Shown here: one piece after another, positions 36,346 through 47,965 of the stretch
Layout of the letters: every line of letters starts with the position of its first letter
Position numbering within the stretch: position 1 is the stretch's first letter
DNA from: Thysanoteuthis rhombus
Lineage: Eukaryota > Mollusca > Cephalopoda > Oegopsida > Thysanoteuthidae
Assembly: GCA_963457665.1 (NCBI GenBank)
Contig: OY735209.1
Span: 56,765,519 to 56,829,518 of the forward strand
Length of the DNA stretch: 64,000 nt
Reading direction: 5' to 3'
Made by a program: the position numbers and the translations under genes
Notes under the pieces: generated by a model
What the model was told of the DNA's origin: nothing
Seen by the model: the letters and a program-made list of their open reading frames with translations, nothing else
Databases searched by the model: none

Positions 36346-38137
36346 TTCTAATTATAATGGTGTTTGCTGAGAAAAAGAAATCGATTTCAAAATAAAGGAA
36401 AACCTTTCCTTATATATTCAGTCAAGTTTTTGTGAGATTTACAATACTGAAACAATGCAGAAGCACTTATGTTTCAAAGGTGTAGGAATCAATAATTATA
36501 GACACAATTGCTGTTTTACAGATAATGCTTAGGGATAAAGACATTGATATAATAAAGATTTTTTTTGTGCTATCCCACCCGAACGCAGTAAATCCAAGAG
36601 ATTTTCAACTGTTACATTGCGTATCAGGTTAACCTTTGTTTTGTGAGGTCTGCAATATGGAAATAATACAGACTCACCATTACAGTCAATAATTGAACAA
36701 CGATAGAGTCAAAATTTGAAGCCACGTAAAAAGAAATTCATTTGAAGAATAAATATGGTCAGGATAAATTCTACTTATGACATCACGGGCGTTTTCCGCT
36801 GGAAAACAACTAGAATAGAGTAAAAAAGACATTCCGAAGAAACTGCATGTTATTATTATACCCGTCAAAATGAGGTTCAAAAGAAGACGAAAAAGTTTTT
36901 TTCTAAGAATAAAAAAAATATTCTCATGAAGGTAATAATAGTATAGTATTGGTACCAATTTCCAAATATGCAGTCAAAACTGTATGGCCAGAAACACCAA
37001 GATCCGCAAATAAATAAATAAACACGCCAGGATAAAGCCCAAAACTTAAAAAAAAAAAAAAGAAAGAAAGAAACAACATTTATCTCGGAAGTAAAAAAAA
37101 TAAAAATCTAGAACAGGTCTAGTGGAGTACTGATGTCAATTTTCAAGTCAGTAAAGAAAGTGCTATGACCAAGAGAGCTTAAACAAACTGACAAACAAAC
37201 ATATGCACGTATGTATTAAAAAAATATAGAACTCTTTGCTCTCTTTGATGGCTACGGTCGTTCAAACCCTCGCTATCTTTGAGGGCTAAGGTTGGTTAAT
37301 ACTATATTGTTTCACAGGTACATAAATAAGAAAAATTACAAATACAACATTAGGCAGCCCCATGACTGAAATGGTTACTTGTTGCAGTGGTCAGTATTCG
37401 TGCACAAGTCAAAGCCAATACTATGAATGCAGATTTTCAACAAAAATTGTCGCCCCCAGAAGGTCAGCATGATCCAATTTTCCTACCAGTGGTATTGCAG
37501 TATTGTGTTGCTCCGTTTACTGGATCCTCTACTCAATGAGAAAAGAAACAAAGTATTGAAACTCTGCAAACAGTAATTCTATGAGATTAGGTGAGCACAA
37601 GAAACAACTATGAAAGATAGTAAAAGTTTTAGGTTTATGAATGATGATTGAATGAAACATCAGATGCATGACATTGAATCAGAATTTATCGGACTCGCTT
37701 GACCCAGCAAAAGCAGTCATCAGGTGAGGTTGTGCATTTAGAGATGCTGGATCCTATTTGATGCCCCGAGAGAGAAACGTAGCCTAAAACACATTAAGCA
37801 TTATATTTGTCAGCTTCTTTTGTACGCTGGATATTTTTTTTCTCTATCCTTTTAAAATGGATGATTTAAAACTATATAAATCGCTAAAGTGATCTGAATA
37901 AATGTTGCGATCTGCTCAGGGCGCTAAAATATGGGACTGCATTATGTTGATCGAGCATAGTTTCAACAGGAAGCTTTCAAAATCCACGGTCTCTACTGCA
38001 TATTAATGCGAAATAAACTCCAGCGTCCCTAATGCATCATTTTAAACTTGAATATATTGTATAGTAGCCTACTCAAATATCATCAACTTTTAAAGACCAG
38101 ATGATGAAATAGAAGGAAGCGTTATAAAGGTCAAACA
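36346..38137. other. non-coding stretch, no gene recognised
   Basis: Open frames are short and featureless. A poly(A)/AAAG tract lies at about 37048-37075. Confidence 0.5.
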
Positions 38138-38138
38138 A

Positions 38139-38208
<70 letters not shown>
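38138..38208. repeat. (TA)n microsatellite
   Basis: Pure TA run of about 70 bp. Confidence 0.95.
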
Positions 38209-38209
<1 letters not shown>

Positions 38210-38319
38210 TACCTGGAGTACCCGGCATTGGGCAGGGAAAAAGTAATCAATGCTGAAATGCTGAAAGATGATGTAGTAAATTCTGAAACAGCTTCTCAAA
38301 GTAAGTATTGCTTCTACAT

Positions 38320-38830
38320 GCCAAAATTGACCTTTTTTGAAAAAACCCAAAATGCATGACCTCAAATTGACCTTTAAAAGTTTCCAGAGGTCAGCACCTA
38401 CTATTCTCTGTTCATCCTTGGGTCAAGTTATCCATGGAAACAAATTTGCAGCCTGTAAAGTGCAACTGTTTCTGTAATGTTCAAAAATGCCGAAATAGGC
38501 TTAATCCTGAATAGATCTAAAGAGTTCCTAAGGTCATCACCATTTATCCTATGTCCTTGTACACGAATTTGCAGCCCGTAGGGTGCAGCTGGCTTTTAAA
38601 TTGCCAAAATTGACTTGACCCTGAATTGGCCCATAGATTTCACCAGAGGTCAATGACATCTACCATGTTCTCCCCATGCTTTGTACACAAATTTACAATC
38701 GGGAGAGCTGCTTCCCTTGGAATTGCCAAAATTGACGGTGCCGAAATTGACCTGACCATAAATGGGTATTTAGGGGTCACCATTGATCATGTTCAAAATT
38801 GACATATTCATCCTGTGGTCAAATTATTAT
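38320..38830 (+). repeat. 123/124-bp tandem array
   Basis: Three clear units and edges of a fourth. The landmark CAAATTTGCAGCC-GTA starts at 38441, 38564 and (as CAAATTTACAATCGGG) 38688, giving spacings of 123 and 124 bp. Each unit also carries a TAGAGGTCA/AAGGTCA-type block, CCTTGTACAC and TTGCCAAAATTGACC. Single copies occur on the minus strand at 11.46-11.65 kb and as a short piece at 47.25-47.29 kb. The family is therefore dispersed as well as tandem. Confidence 0.8.
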
Positions 38831-39540
38831 TACATTCACATTTTACAACTGTTTAGAAATCTATAGAACATAAAGTTATTTAGAAACAATCAAAGACACA
38901 TTCGTCTTTTTGTAAGCATATATATCATCGTTTCACAAAGGCACGTCGTAAACTTATTGTCAGACTCCAACAGAGTGGATATTATCCCTGCGATTCTTTA
39001 GATATCAAAATCCAAGATGTTGAGATTTCAGAATTGAACTTATAGAAATAAATTTTAAAAAACACAGAAAGATGGATGACGTCTTGTTGGGATCTATTGC
39101 TATTGGTCAAAAACAAATGTCGTGAGGATGAGGATCGTTGCTCATTCAATAAATACGTTTGTTTTGTTTTTATTCCAATGACCACTATTTTCTTCTGTTT
39201 GATTTCACAAGATTTTCAAAAAGTTCGCAACTTCGTTTACGTATCTTTTGGGTTTTCCTGCTTGAAATAGGATTAGTTTACAGATATATTAATCTCTGTT
39301 CATACCTGAATGGTATAGACAATTTGTCAGTTTAGTTAACGAAAAACACTACGAAAACCATTTCACAAACAAACAGCCATAGTTATTTATTTTCATCTTA
39401 ATTGATTAGTTGCAATAGAAAGATAAAGTATATGAATATTTGTTTTTCTTTTCGACGAAAACTAATAGATATGTTACTAAAACTGTACATAACCAAACCA
39501 TATTATAATTTATAAGTACACATAAGTTTCAAATTTCATA
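38831..39540. other. non-coding stretch, no gene recognised
   Basis: No supported feature. Confidence 0.5.
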
Positions 39541-39765
39541 TCCGTAGCTCCGTGGTCATATGTGTTCGTCTATTCGCTGTAGATTCTAGGATCGAATCCA
39601 CCTTGGTGTGTGACAATTCTTTCGAAGTCAGTGACGAATTGAACATTTGATCGAGTAGGATTTTCCTTTCTTTGTCTATTTATTTTTATACTTCTGCCTT
39701 GCTTCCGAGACTAGTGTCGGATTAACCATTAGGCTAAGTAAATATTTTCTTTCTTTCTTTCATCA
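39541..39765 (+). repeat. tRNA-derived SINE-like element with TTTC tail
   Basis: The head carries A box GTAGCTCCGTGGTC (about 39544-39556) and B box AGGATCGAATCCA (39588-39600), 44 bp apart. A body of about 130 bp follows, then TAACCATTAGGCTAAGTAA and a (TTTC)n-like tail near 39750-39762. No second copy was found in the window. A lone tRNA pseudogene is the alternative. Confidence 0.5.
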
Positions 39766-40564
39766 AACTCATGCTATTGAGTTTTGACTTTATTTTTGTA
39801 TGTAACAACAATGATGAATGACAGATGACAATGACTAAAAACCAATGACGTCATACTCGGAGAACAGTGACTCAGTCAGGTACTCTAAAAATGTTGACAA
39901 ATTTATTTCTCCCTTCAAAAGTCCAACTCATATCGACTTGTTCTGCTAAAGATTGAAAAAAAATTACAGGAAATACTAAGAAAAGAGGCTGAAATGGAAC
40001 ACGTAATTTTTTGATAATATTGCATTGAGAAATGAATTCTCTCTCGTTTAACTTTTAGATTTTAATGGAGCAAGGTAGTTTGACCTCAGCACAGCTAAGC
40101 TTGTATTAACTACTTGTTATGAATTACCCACTTTCCTTCGCACATCAAAATTTGCTTCAATAACGTTTTCCATTACGTTTCAATACGATCCAGGTGTTCT
40201 TTACTTGGAAGTCACACATCAAAGTGACCAACATAAGTAAGACGACGGAAATAATTTTCAACGCTTCAGTTGAATTATGAGTATGCAATCTATCTCCTGA
40301 GTTATATAGCTATTCCAAGCTGGGTTCGAGTGTAGTACTCTTTAGCAATGTAGAAAGAAAAAGAAATGTTTTTTATACTGCTAAAAGCAACCTGTGCGCC
40401 TCATCATAGCAAGATATTAAGACTGGCTAAGTAAACCAAAACTTATATATTATTTCTCTTATTCATTCCATTCACTTGTCCACTAATCCAGCTTTGATTG
40501 TTGACATGAAATATCTAACCTCTTTTAATATATTTCAAAAATGTATTCAAACGTAGGGCTTCAA
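39766..40564. other. non-coding stretch, no gene recognised
   Basis: No supported feature before the RTE copy. Confidence 0.5.
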
Positions 40565-42680
40565 AATATACCATTAAACACCGATCTGAGAATGGTAAGA
40601 TATAAGATGCATGTAAACACCAATGAAGAACGTAGAAAGTTGTTCAACACCAAACAGTAACCACTGAACGTACCAAAGGAACTCACTCAACTCTTCAAAC
40701 TGAAATTGAAAAACAGATTTAAAATTCTTACCGATGAGAACGACACCAACATCAACGAACTCCACTGCAAAATAACAACCTCTCTAATAGAAGCTGCCAC
40801 AATGTTCAAAACAAGAAGCACACAGACCCTTAGCAAAATCTCTGACGAAACCAAGGAACTCTTTGGAAAAACGCAAAAACCTCAAACCAAAAACAACAAC
40901 AAGGGAAAAATAGAGGAGACCGAACTAAACCAAACAATCAGAAAGAAACTAAGAGAAGACAAAGAAGGTATATGACTACATCATCGAAACCACTCTTGAA
41001 AAATGTCCGGTTCTAAAGCAATTGACAAAGCTCTCAGTATAGAACAGAAACAGATAACAAGCGTACTCGAAGAAAATAGAGACATAATAAAGAAATAGAA
41101 TTATCGAACGCACCCAAGAATTCTACCAAGAACTTTACTCTTTAAGACATGGGCAGTAAAACAACCACCAAGATACCCAAGGTGCAGACAATCAGTTTGC
41201 AGACTTCCCAGAAGTTACAACATTGGAGGTTAAACAAGCCATCAAACAAACAGAAAAAGGAAAAGCTCCTGAACCAGATAACATCACCATCGATTTGCTA
41301 AAAAAAAGGCTTGTAAGATTGTCAACAAAAAATCAGCTTTTCTATTCAACTTATGCCTAAAACAGAGTAAAGTCTCGAAAGACTAGAACACAGCAATCAT
41401 AATGCTTCCACGTAAAAAAAGGAACCCCAAAGACCTCAACAACTACAGGTCTATAAGCCTACTAAAATCCATCTATAAACTTTTCACAAAAATCATCACC
41501 AGCCGGATCACTAAAACTCTAGATGAGGACCAACCACGCGAGCAGGCTGGATTTAGGAGAAACTACTCAACCATGGACCATCTCCATTCAATAAATCAGC
41601 TGAAAGAGAAAGAAGCAGAATATGAAATTCCACTCGCTGTAGCATTTATAGACTTCAAAAAGGCATTCGACTCTGAAGAAATCCCCATGGTCATGAAAGC
41701 ATTCACTCTACAAGGTGTTGACCTTGTATACGTCAAAGTACTACAACATATATACAATCACAGCAACGCCTTTCTCAGGTCACGTAAGGACTCTGAACCC
41801 TTCCTATTCCGAAAAGGAGTAAGACAAGGTGATACCAGCTCACCCAAACTCTTCACAGCCTGCTCCGAGATGGTCTTCTGAAATCTGGACTGGGAGAATA
41901 GAGGAGTCAAAATACACGGAGAATATCTGAGCAACCTAAGATTTTCATACGACATTGTCCTTTCCGCAGAGGTCCTATATGACCCCCAACTAATGCTAGA
42001 TGAACTAAACGAAGAAAGCAAGTAACGCGAAGGTCATGTGCAACAACAACATTGAAAATAAGAACACAACTGTCAAAACCGAAGATGCAAAACTGGGGGA
42101 AGTAGACCTCTACATCTATTTAGGACAACGAATCTCCATGAAACATACGAAAGAAGAGATCAAATGAAGAATCACCTAAGGATGGCAAGCTTTCGGCAAA
42201 GCAACCTCAACCTTTAAAAACAAGAACATCTCAATAATCCTAAAAAGAAGAGTATACAACCAATGCATTCTCCCAATAGTCACTTATAGAGCTGAAACAT
42301 GGAACCTAACCAAGAGACAGACTTGCAAACTGAGAAGCATGCGACGTGCACGTGAGAGAATCATGCTCAACCTCACATGGAGAGATCACAAGACAGCACA
42401 GTATATAAGGAAGAAAACAGGAGTCAGAGACATCATAGAATCTATCAAAAAACTCAAATGGCAATGGGCAGACCATGTTGCAAGAATGACAGACAACCAA
42501 TGGACATCATGACTCACAACATTGATGCCCAGAGATCACATGCAAAACCGAGGCCCACAGAATGCAAGATGAACAAATTTGAAAAAAATACTGGCTCCGC
42601 AATGCCCACGATAGAGAAGTGTGGCTATTCCTGGCGAAGGTCTATATCCAACGACGGACGTTAAAAGACTAATGATGAAT
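40565..42680 (+). pseudogene. RTE-clade LINE, longest copy (end of endonuclease, RT, 3' tail)
   Basis: The copy starts in what looks like the last residues of the endonuclease: NTDLRMVRYKMHVNT corresponds to SDHRMVR-K. The linker follows (40706-40975, open for 89 codons). The longest open part, 41402-41881, encodes 159 residues of reverse transcriptase. Motifs are NNYRSISLLKSIYKLFTKII (near residue 13), AFIDFKKAFDS (about 80-90, catalytic motif A) and KGVRQGDTSSPKLF (about 136-149). A stop follows MVF, and the catalytic YADD is changed to SYDI near 41947, so polymerase function is lost. The C-terminal domain (RRARERIMLNLTWRDH, RKKTGVRDIIESI, KLKWQWADHVARM) spans 42335-42500, and the 3' end is TTAAAAGACTAATGATGA. 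At least three frames are needed. Function known from family: target-primed retrotransposition. Confidence 0.9.
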
Positions 42681-42855
42681 ACCTTGATTTGATCACTATT
42701 GACCTCAACTAGTCTACCCGACCTTGAAAAATTATTCAGCTGAAGATATCCCACAAGGAACCTTTTTTTGCGTAAGAGTTGCACTTTTACCTTTCTTCTA
42801 ACAATGAATTACAGTCTCCGTCTGAATTCTTTAGATGGGAAAATATCAATATGCA

Positions 42856-42965
42856 TCATGTTGTTTGGACTATTGTCCTCATCCTGGTTCATTTTTTTAA
42901 GACAACACTTCCGCCGATGTACCCAACAGCCAACATCAGGAAATGAACGGGTGTATGTTCAACCA
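42856..42965 (-). repeat. degenerate SINE-D fragment
   Basis: The plus-strand sequence GACTATTGTCCTCATCCTGG, then AGACAACACTTCCGCCGATG and CCAACATCAGG, follows the order of the start of the SINE-D copies at 0.09 and 53.45 kb. The hammerhead-like boxes are eroded: the minus strand has CTGATGT and GGAAG in place of CTGATGA and GAAAC. The overlapping 136-codon plus-strand frame is therefore not called a gene. Confidence 0.5.
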
Positions 42966-43749
42966 TCGAAATTGTTAGACGCCGAAAAAATTGTTCATTT
43001 TGTTCCATCTTCAGTGATAGAACCAAAAAGCAAAATTACCCAAATTTTGATAATTTTTAAAATGCACACTGATGACAGGTGTCACATTACAATCAAAAGT
43101 GATCTTTTTGAAGTTGTCAAAACTAAATACCCCAAATGCCATCTACTGGCAAAAACGTATCAATTCTTAGACATCTAAATACCAACTTCTTTTATAATGG
43201 CATTGCTTTATTATCGAATTTCAGACAACATTCAATCATGTCGTCTCAAATTTGCCACGATTGATATCTGGATACCTAATTCCATTTCACGATTCAGAAT
43301 TGATATTGACTCTTCCAAATGGCAACATGATTGAAACAGAAACATTGTGATTGATCCAACTACAGAGTCATCTTGTGGTCTGAAACCTTACATAATATGT
43401 CTCAGCCGCCAGGAGACGATGCTTGAAACATGATTAAGGTGAGAATTCCAAACGATGATCAGTATTATGCTATCTTGCTATCTCTTGACAGATTGCTTAT
43501 GATTTCAAACTCTATGATACGTACTCGATTTATCTTTCTTTTTTTCTTTAGATATACCTTCCATCATTTCCCATTGTTTTTAAATCCATGAATCACGTTA
43601 AACAACCAATGATCTTAACAAAAAAAAAACAACCCGTATTCTACTATTTCTAAATCTTACATTAATTGCAATAACAGATATTAGGAAATAATTGACTAAA
43701 ATGAGATAACCTTTACATCTTTGATGTTTAAAGCTGTAAAGCTTATCAG
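42966..43749. other. non-coding stretch, no gene recognised
   Basis: No supported feature. Confidence 0.5.

Positions 43750-43789
<40 letters not shown>
43750..43789. repeat. (TA)n microsatellite
   Basis: Pure TA run. Confidence 0.95.
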
Positions 43790-43790
<1 letters not shown>

Positions 43791-43894
43791 TCAATATTTG
43801 AAAATAGCATGTAAATAGATAGTCATTTATCATTATCATCATAATTATTGATATTATGATCATTTATTTTTGTTCTGTTAGAATATAACAATAG

Positions 43895-45680
43895 ACATGC
43901 TATTCACACCTTCACTTGATTAAACATATATAGTAAGCTGTTTAAGACAGTCAGTCTCTTACTCACATCACCTGGAACTTTGAGTTCGTCAGGTAGTGTT
44001 TCAGAACTTATCCAGTTTTTGTTTGAATGAGTCTGTTTTAACATCGGTTGTGTTTTTGATATGCAGCGGTAAAGCATTAGAATATTCATGACCACGTATG
44101 GCAAAACCATTTTCTCTCAGACTTGTCACTTTTCTATCGGCCGTTTTATAGTTAATACCTTCAGCCAACCGAGGATTTAAAATATACCTCAAGAGCACAA
44201 ACTTATCTGCATGGGGAAGATGGTGTTATTTTTGGTCCATTTGTAGATTGCATCTAGAGCCTTCGGGTCGCTTCTGGCTGCCACCAACTCACAGTGCAGT
44301 ACAGTCTTTGAATTTGAATTAGACAACATCAGCTTTTCTGAACATCGGAAATCAAACCATAATGGTTCAACAGTTGAACTGCATTACCTAAAATCATTCG
44401 GATTTTGGTTCATTTATTTATTCTCTTCCAAAAACTACTGAAGAGACTTTCAGATTGTCTTTTCAAAACACCCAATCAGGTGGGACATCAAAGCAGCGGG
44501 CCATAATCTTTATATATCCCTTGCAGGGTTTTTTGTATAGAGGACTGATAATGGTTCCTTTCACCGCTCCCAATAAATCTCCTTCACTTAACAACTTTAT
44601 GTATATGTAATGATTCACTTAATTCAGTCTCTTTTCTTCGATGATATTGCAGGGAGACCGTCAGTACTACCAGCAGCAGTTATCTTCATCTCAGATATAG
44701 CTTTCTCAATATCTGCCTCTGTGAATTCCAGGTCTCTGAGTTCAGCGGAGTTGTCATCAAGGATGAAAAATGCGTTTACATCAGGAATTATCCGGTTAGC
44801 ATCAGATTTGTGAAAACTGAGCCATATTGTTTTGAAGGTCATCTGCAGTGTCTCTTGGTTGATTTAGAAGATTTATTTCGTTGTTATAAAAACGTCCTAT
44901 TCCAGCGTTTGCTTTTTTAGAATTTTCGAGCATAGCTGAAAAAGTACTTAGAATTACTGGCTATATTTCTTATGGCTTCGTATTCTGCTTTTTCTCGCTC
45001 TTTATGAAGAGATACTTTAATGCTACTCAGTTATTAATGTTCCATCACTCAACGAGTTTCTTTGATTTCCATCTTTACATTAAAAAAAGGCATCAAGATA
45101 TTTTTCTATTTCGAATGACCACACGCCATTCTCTACAATATCTGCATTTTCTACATCTTTGTTTACTAGTAAGTTTCGATGCCATGTTTTGTACTATATT
45201 CATTAATTTCATATATTGTTCCTCAACACATGAATTATCCAATTCACAGTATCTGGATTGCTAGAAGCGGTATAATGTCATCCTCAAGTGATTCTTATGT
45301 TGTGACTATTTTTATATTGGTAAATTTTATGTCTATAATACTATGATCAGAGAATTGAGGATATTGTATGACGGTGTAGCCGGGAAGATCACTAGTCACT
45401 TTTCGGTGAATACAAAATCCAAAATATTCCCACTTTGAATAGGTTTGTTTATTAGTTTGATTTAGGAAATATCTCAGAGGGAGTTTATTTGAATTTGATC
45501 ATCTAGAGGCGTTGAAACACTTCGATGTAATGCTGGAAAATTATCTGGCCACGCAAATGTAGGATAAGTTCAAATCACTCACGACTATCATATTGCTATT
45601 GGTGTGATTGGAGAAAGATTCTCTAAGTTGCTTTATAACTAAAATGAACTCAAAGCTATTACATATTTACATTTTTGTTG
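43895..45680 (-). pseudogene. CR1/L2/Jockey-type LINE relic with internal deletion
   Basis: Minus strand. Endonuclease pieces come first: MIVVSDLNLSYI (about 45600, like GDFNLP), then GYTVIQYPQFSDHSIIDIKF (about 45320-45375), which holds the catalytic SDH. At 44842-44624 a frame reads RDLEFTEADIEKAISEMK and TDGLPA, matching the F-(x)-V-KAI--LK--KA-G-DG-P- start of RT. IISPLYKK follows (about 44540). Most of the RT palm is missing: by 44300 the sequence is already in the C-terminal part, where 44198-43904 gives SLRENGFAIRGHEYSNALPL, DSFKQKLDKF, LPDELKVPGD and LNSLLYMFNQVK. This is the usual CR1/L2-like C-terminal signature. Frameshifts throughout. The exact clade is not settled. Confidence 0.75.
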
Positions 45681-46670
45681 CTACTAATCAGTTTCATGCC
45701 ATTGTGATCATTGGGCAACTGGTGTTTCTATTTTTATACTATCATAACATATAACTGGAGAGTTGGTTTTTTAGGGGGGGTTCAATCAATTTTTCTGTTT
45801 ACAAGTACTGACAGGCAGTTTTTCACCATTCTGTTTGTTTTTTTGTTTGTTTTTTTTTTGTAGGAGTGGCGAAGGAGAAATTATAATTATTTTGATTCAT
45901 CTGTAATTTTTATTTAAATCTGTTTTTAATTCTTTTTTTCATCGCTGTTTAATACCTTTTCATTTTATGTTATTTGTTTCATTCTCTTCGTTTACTTATT
46001 AAGTTTATTTCATTTATGTTACATTTATCCCTATTTAACCCTATACTTCATATAAATCAATCTCACTTTATTTCGATTATACATCTATTCAATGATACTA
46101 CCCCTTTTTTCACCTCAACGAAATCTCCTCCCCTCATCCCATCATCCCCTAAGATAGTGAACTTATACCAACACCCTTACACCACTACCCTACCCTACCC
46201 AACACTGACAAATTAACCAAAGAACACAACCTTCCCCAACCCAAAATCCATTAAGCATTAGCTGGACCACACACCTCACCACACGCTAGCCCCATACACT
46301 GGAACAGAGAATAATAACATTGACCATTAGCACACTATAACAATGAGAAAAAAAAAATAACACGAAAAAATAGCCGCAGGTACCGTTGAACAATATGGAA
46401 AATTAACTAAAAAAACAACTACGATAGTTTTGTATCATGAGAGGATGGAAAATTTTCATGCCAGTTTCATTCAATGATTGTTGTATTGTTTGCCGTTTTT
46501 TAGTTTATGAAGACAAATTTAAAAAAAAAATGTTTTATAAAAAAAAATGATTATTCGTTTGTTTTAGATCCAATACTAGTGTCATACCCCGGATTAACTC
46601 GATTGGCAAACGAAAAACGAACATTTCACGTATCAGCTACTGCCCTCACGTGACTTCCATCTCCCTATGT
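45681..46670. other. non-coding stretch with T-rich and CT/AC-rich tracts
   Basis: A G run and T runs lie near 45774-45860, and a C/A-rich tract lies at 46120-46290. The open frame at 45974-46216 translates low-complexity sequence and is not called. An ACCCT triple near 46186 is too short to be an interstitial telomere array. Confidence 0.5.
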
Positions 46671-46679
46671 ATAGGGAGC

Positions 46680-47110
46680 ACCTATTCATGGTTCGCAGAC
46701 AGTCTGACGATTGCACCATTGGCATGAAACGCAGACTCACAGCAGAAAACAGAATTTTCTGTGTACACAACGTCCCATCCAATTTTCAAAAGTCTGAAAG
46801 GTCTATTTCTGGATCGCCATTAGCCGTCAATCCGAAGTCTCGTTAACTGCATCAACGGTCTGAAATCTACTTCCGAAAAGCCAGAAGTCACAGGGAGTTA
46901 CATCTAAACTATAAGGGCGCTGACAGACCTTGGTGATGCGATGTACTACCCAAAAATCATATGATGCATATTCGCTTATCTACATGCTCGGTCATTGTGA
47001 ATACGACGATCCCATTGTACGCAAGCTCATTCAATGAAATCTCACTGTCAACTGGGTACCGCCCACAGGAAGGTATTGATTCACGTGTGGCAAGATATTC
47101 TTAAGTTTAT
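46680..47110 (-). pseudogene. mariner-like transposase C-terminal relic
   Basis: Minus strand. At 46917-46873 the frame reads PYSLDVTPCDFWLFG, a near match to the mariner PYSPDLAPCDFWLF block around the third catalytic Asp. Just upstream YIASPRSVS is where H-DNA-PH is expected, but the Asp/Asn of that motif are lost. Downstream QTFENWMGRCVH (another frame, about 46765-46800) matches the F--W--RC-- C-terminal pattern. Frameshifts and stops are present. No terminal inverted repeats or flanking TA duplication were identified, and the N-terminal helix-turn-helix half is absent or unrecognisable. Confidence 0.6.
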
Positions 47111-47331
47111 GCTCACACTTGGACGCCTAGCATACTAATTGGGTCACACATACCCCGCCACCGGACCTGCTAACACAAAAATCTTCGAATATAACATCAC
47201 AGAGAAGCAAATATTTCAAAAATATATTTTTTGAATAATCAAGTAAGAGGTGTGTTCACAAATTTGCAGCCCGTACAATGCTACAGTTTGGGATTCTATA
47301 ATAAGTAATGCTAGGAATAAAAAACATTCGT

Positions 47332-47335
<4 letters not shown>

Positions 47336-47366
<31 letters not shown>
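47336..47366. repeat. (TA)n microsatellite
   Basis: Short TA run. A 20-bp piece of the 123-bp repeat (CACAAATTTGCAGCCCGTA) sits just upstream at 47258-47276. Confidence 0.9.
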
Positions 47367-47368
<2 letters not shown>

Positions 47369-47369
47369 T

Positions 47370-47965
47370 CAATCATCCTACTGCATTGGCAGTTGCAAGA
47401 CACCCGACGGTTCCTTTTTCGTTTCCTTTCTATTCTTTTGGCCAAGCGGGCACGATTCCTCTCACGATTTTCTAGGCTAATCACGCAGTTTAGTGTATGC
47501 TCATTCAGCTGCTGAGTGCATAGGGAAATTTGTCTTCAAAAGTTTCTGCTGGATAATAGCGGGAGACTTCAAGCCTGAATCTTTTCTTACAGAGGCCGGC
47601 CGCTATGTCCTCAAATGTCGGTTGCGTGTTTTTTTCCATGTGTGGTGGTTCCTTTATCTAGTTTAGTATATCATAGATCATATCTCCTAAACTAAACAGG
47701 CCTTTTCTCCTCACGATCGTATTAATGTTTCCTCATATGTATTCTGTTCCAGTCTTGTATTGTTATAAATGTCTATTCATTGAATGTACGTTGTATTTGT
47801 TCGTCAAAATACTTGCACGTGTCTTCATTGCAATCATTCGTACTTTGTTTAAATTCTGCGTCAACTCTAATATTTGGCGCACATATTCTCCCTTTTGTCA
47901 CAGTGACTGTCGTCTCCCATTCTCTTTCAAACCACGTGGTGGTAAAATCCTTTGTGTTCCACAAC
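47370..47965 (-). pseudogene. unclassified decayed reading frame
   Basis: Minus strand. One frame can be followed from about 47950 to 47505 with only a few scattered stops (TGA, TAA, TGA, TAG). It reads RILPPRGLKENGRRQSL, GEYVRQILELTQNLNKVR, RRKGLFSLGDMIYDILN, then MEKNTQPTFEDIAAGLCKKR and FRLEVSRYYPAETFEDKFPY. The last part (47639-47505) is a clean 44-codon frame with its own ATG. After a +2 shift a strongly basic tail follows: LENRERNRARLAKRIERKRK. The composition and the spacing of single-base breaks look like an old coding sequence. I recognise no family; a transposon ORF or a retrocopy are both possible. Confidence 0.35.

Noticed and set aside
42768..43178. 136-codon plus-strand open frame
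   Set aside because: Its middle lies across a degenerate SINE-D fragment on the opposite strand, and no domain or splice context supports it.
46186..46202. ACCCT repeated three times, possible telomere-like repeat
   Set aside because: Too short and not the TTAGGG or TTAGG unit; it lies in a C/A-rich low-complexity tract.
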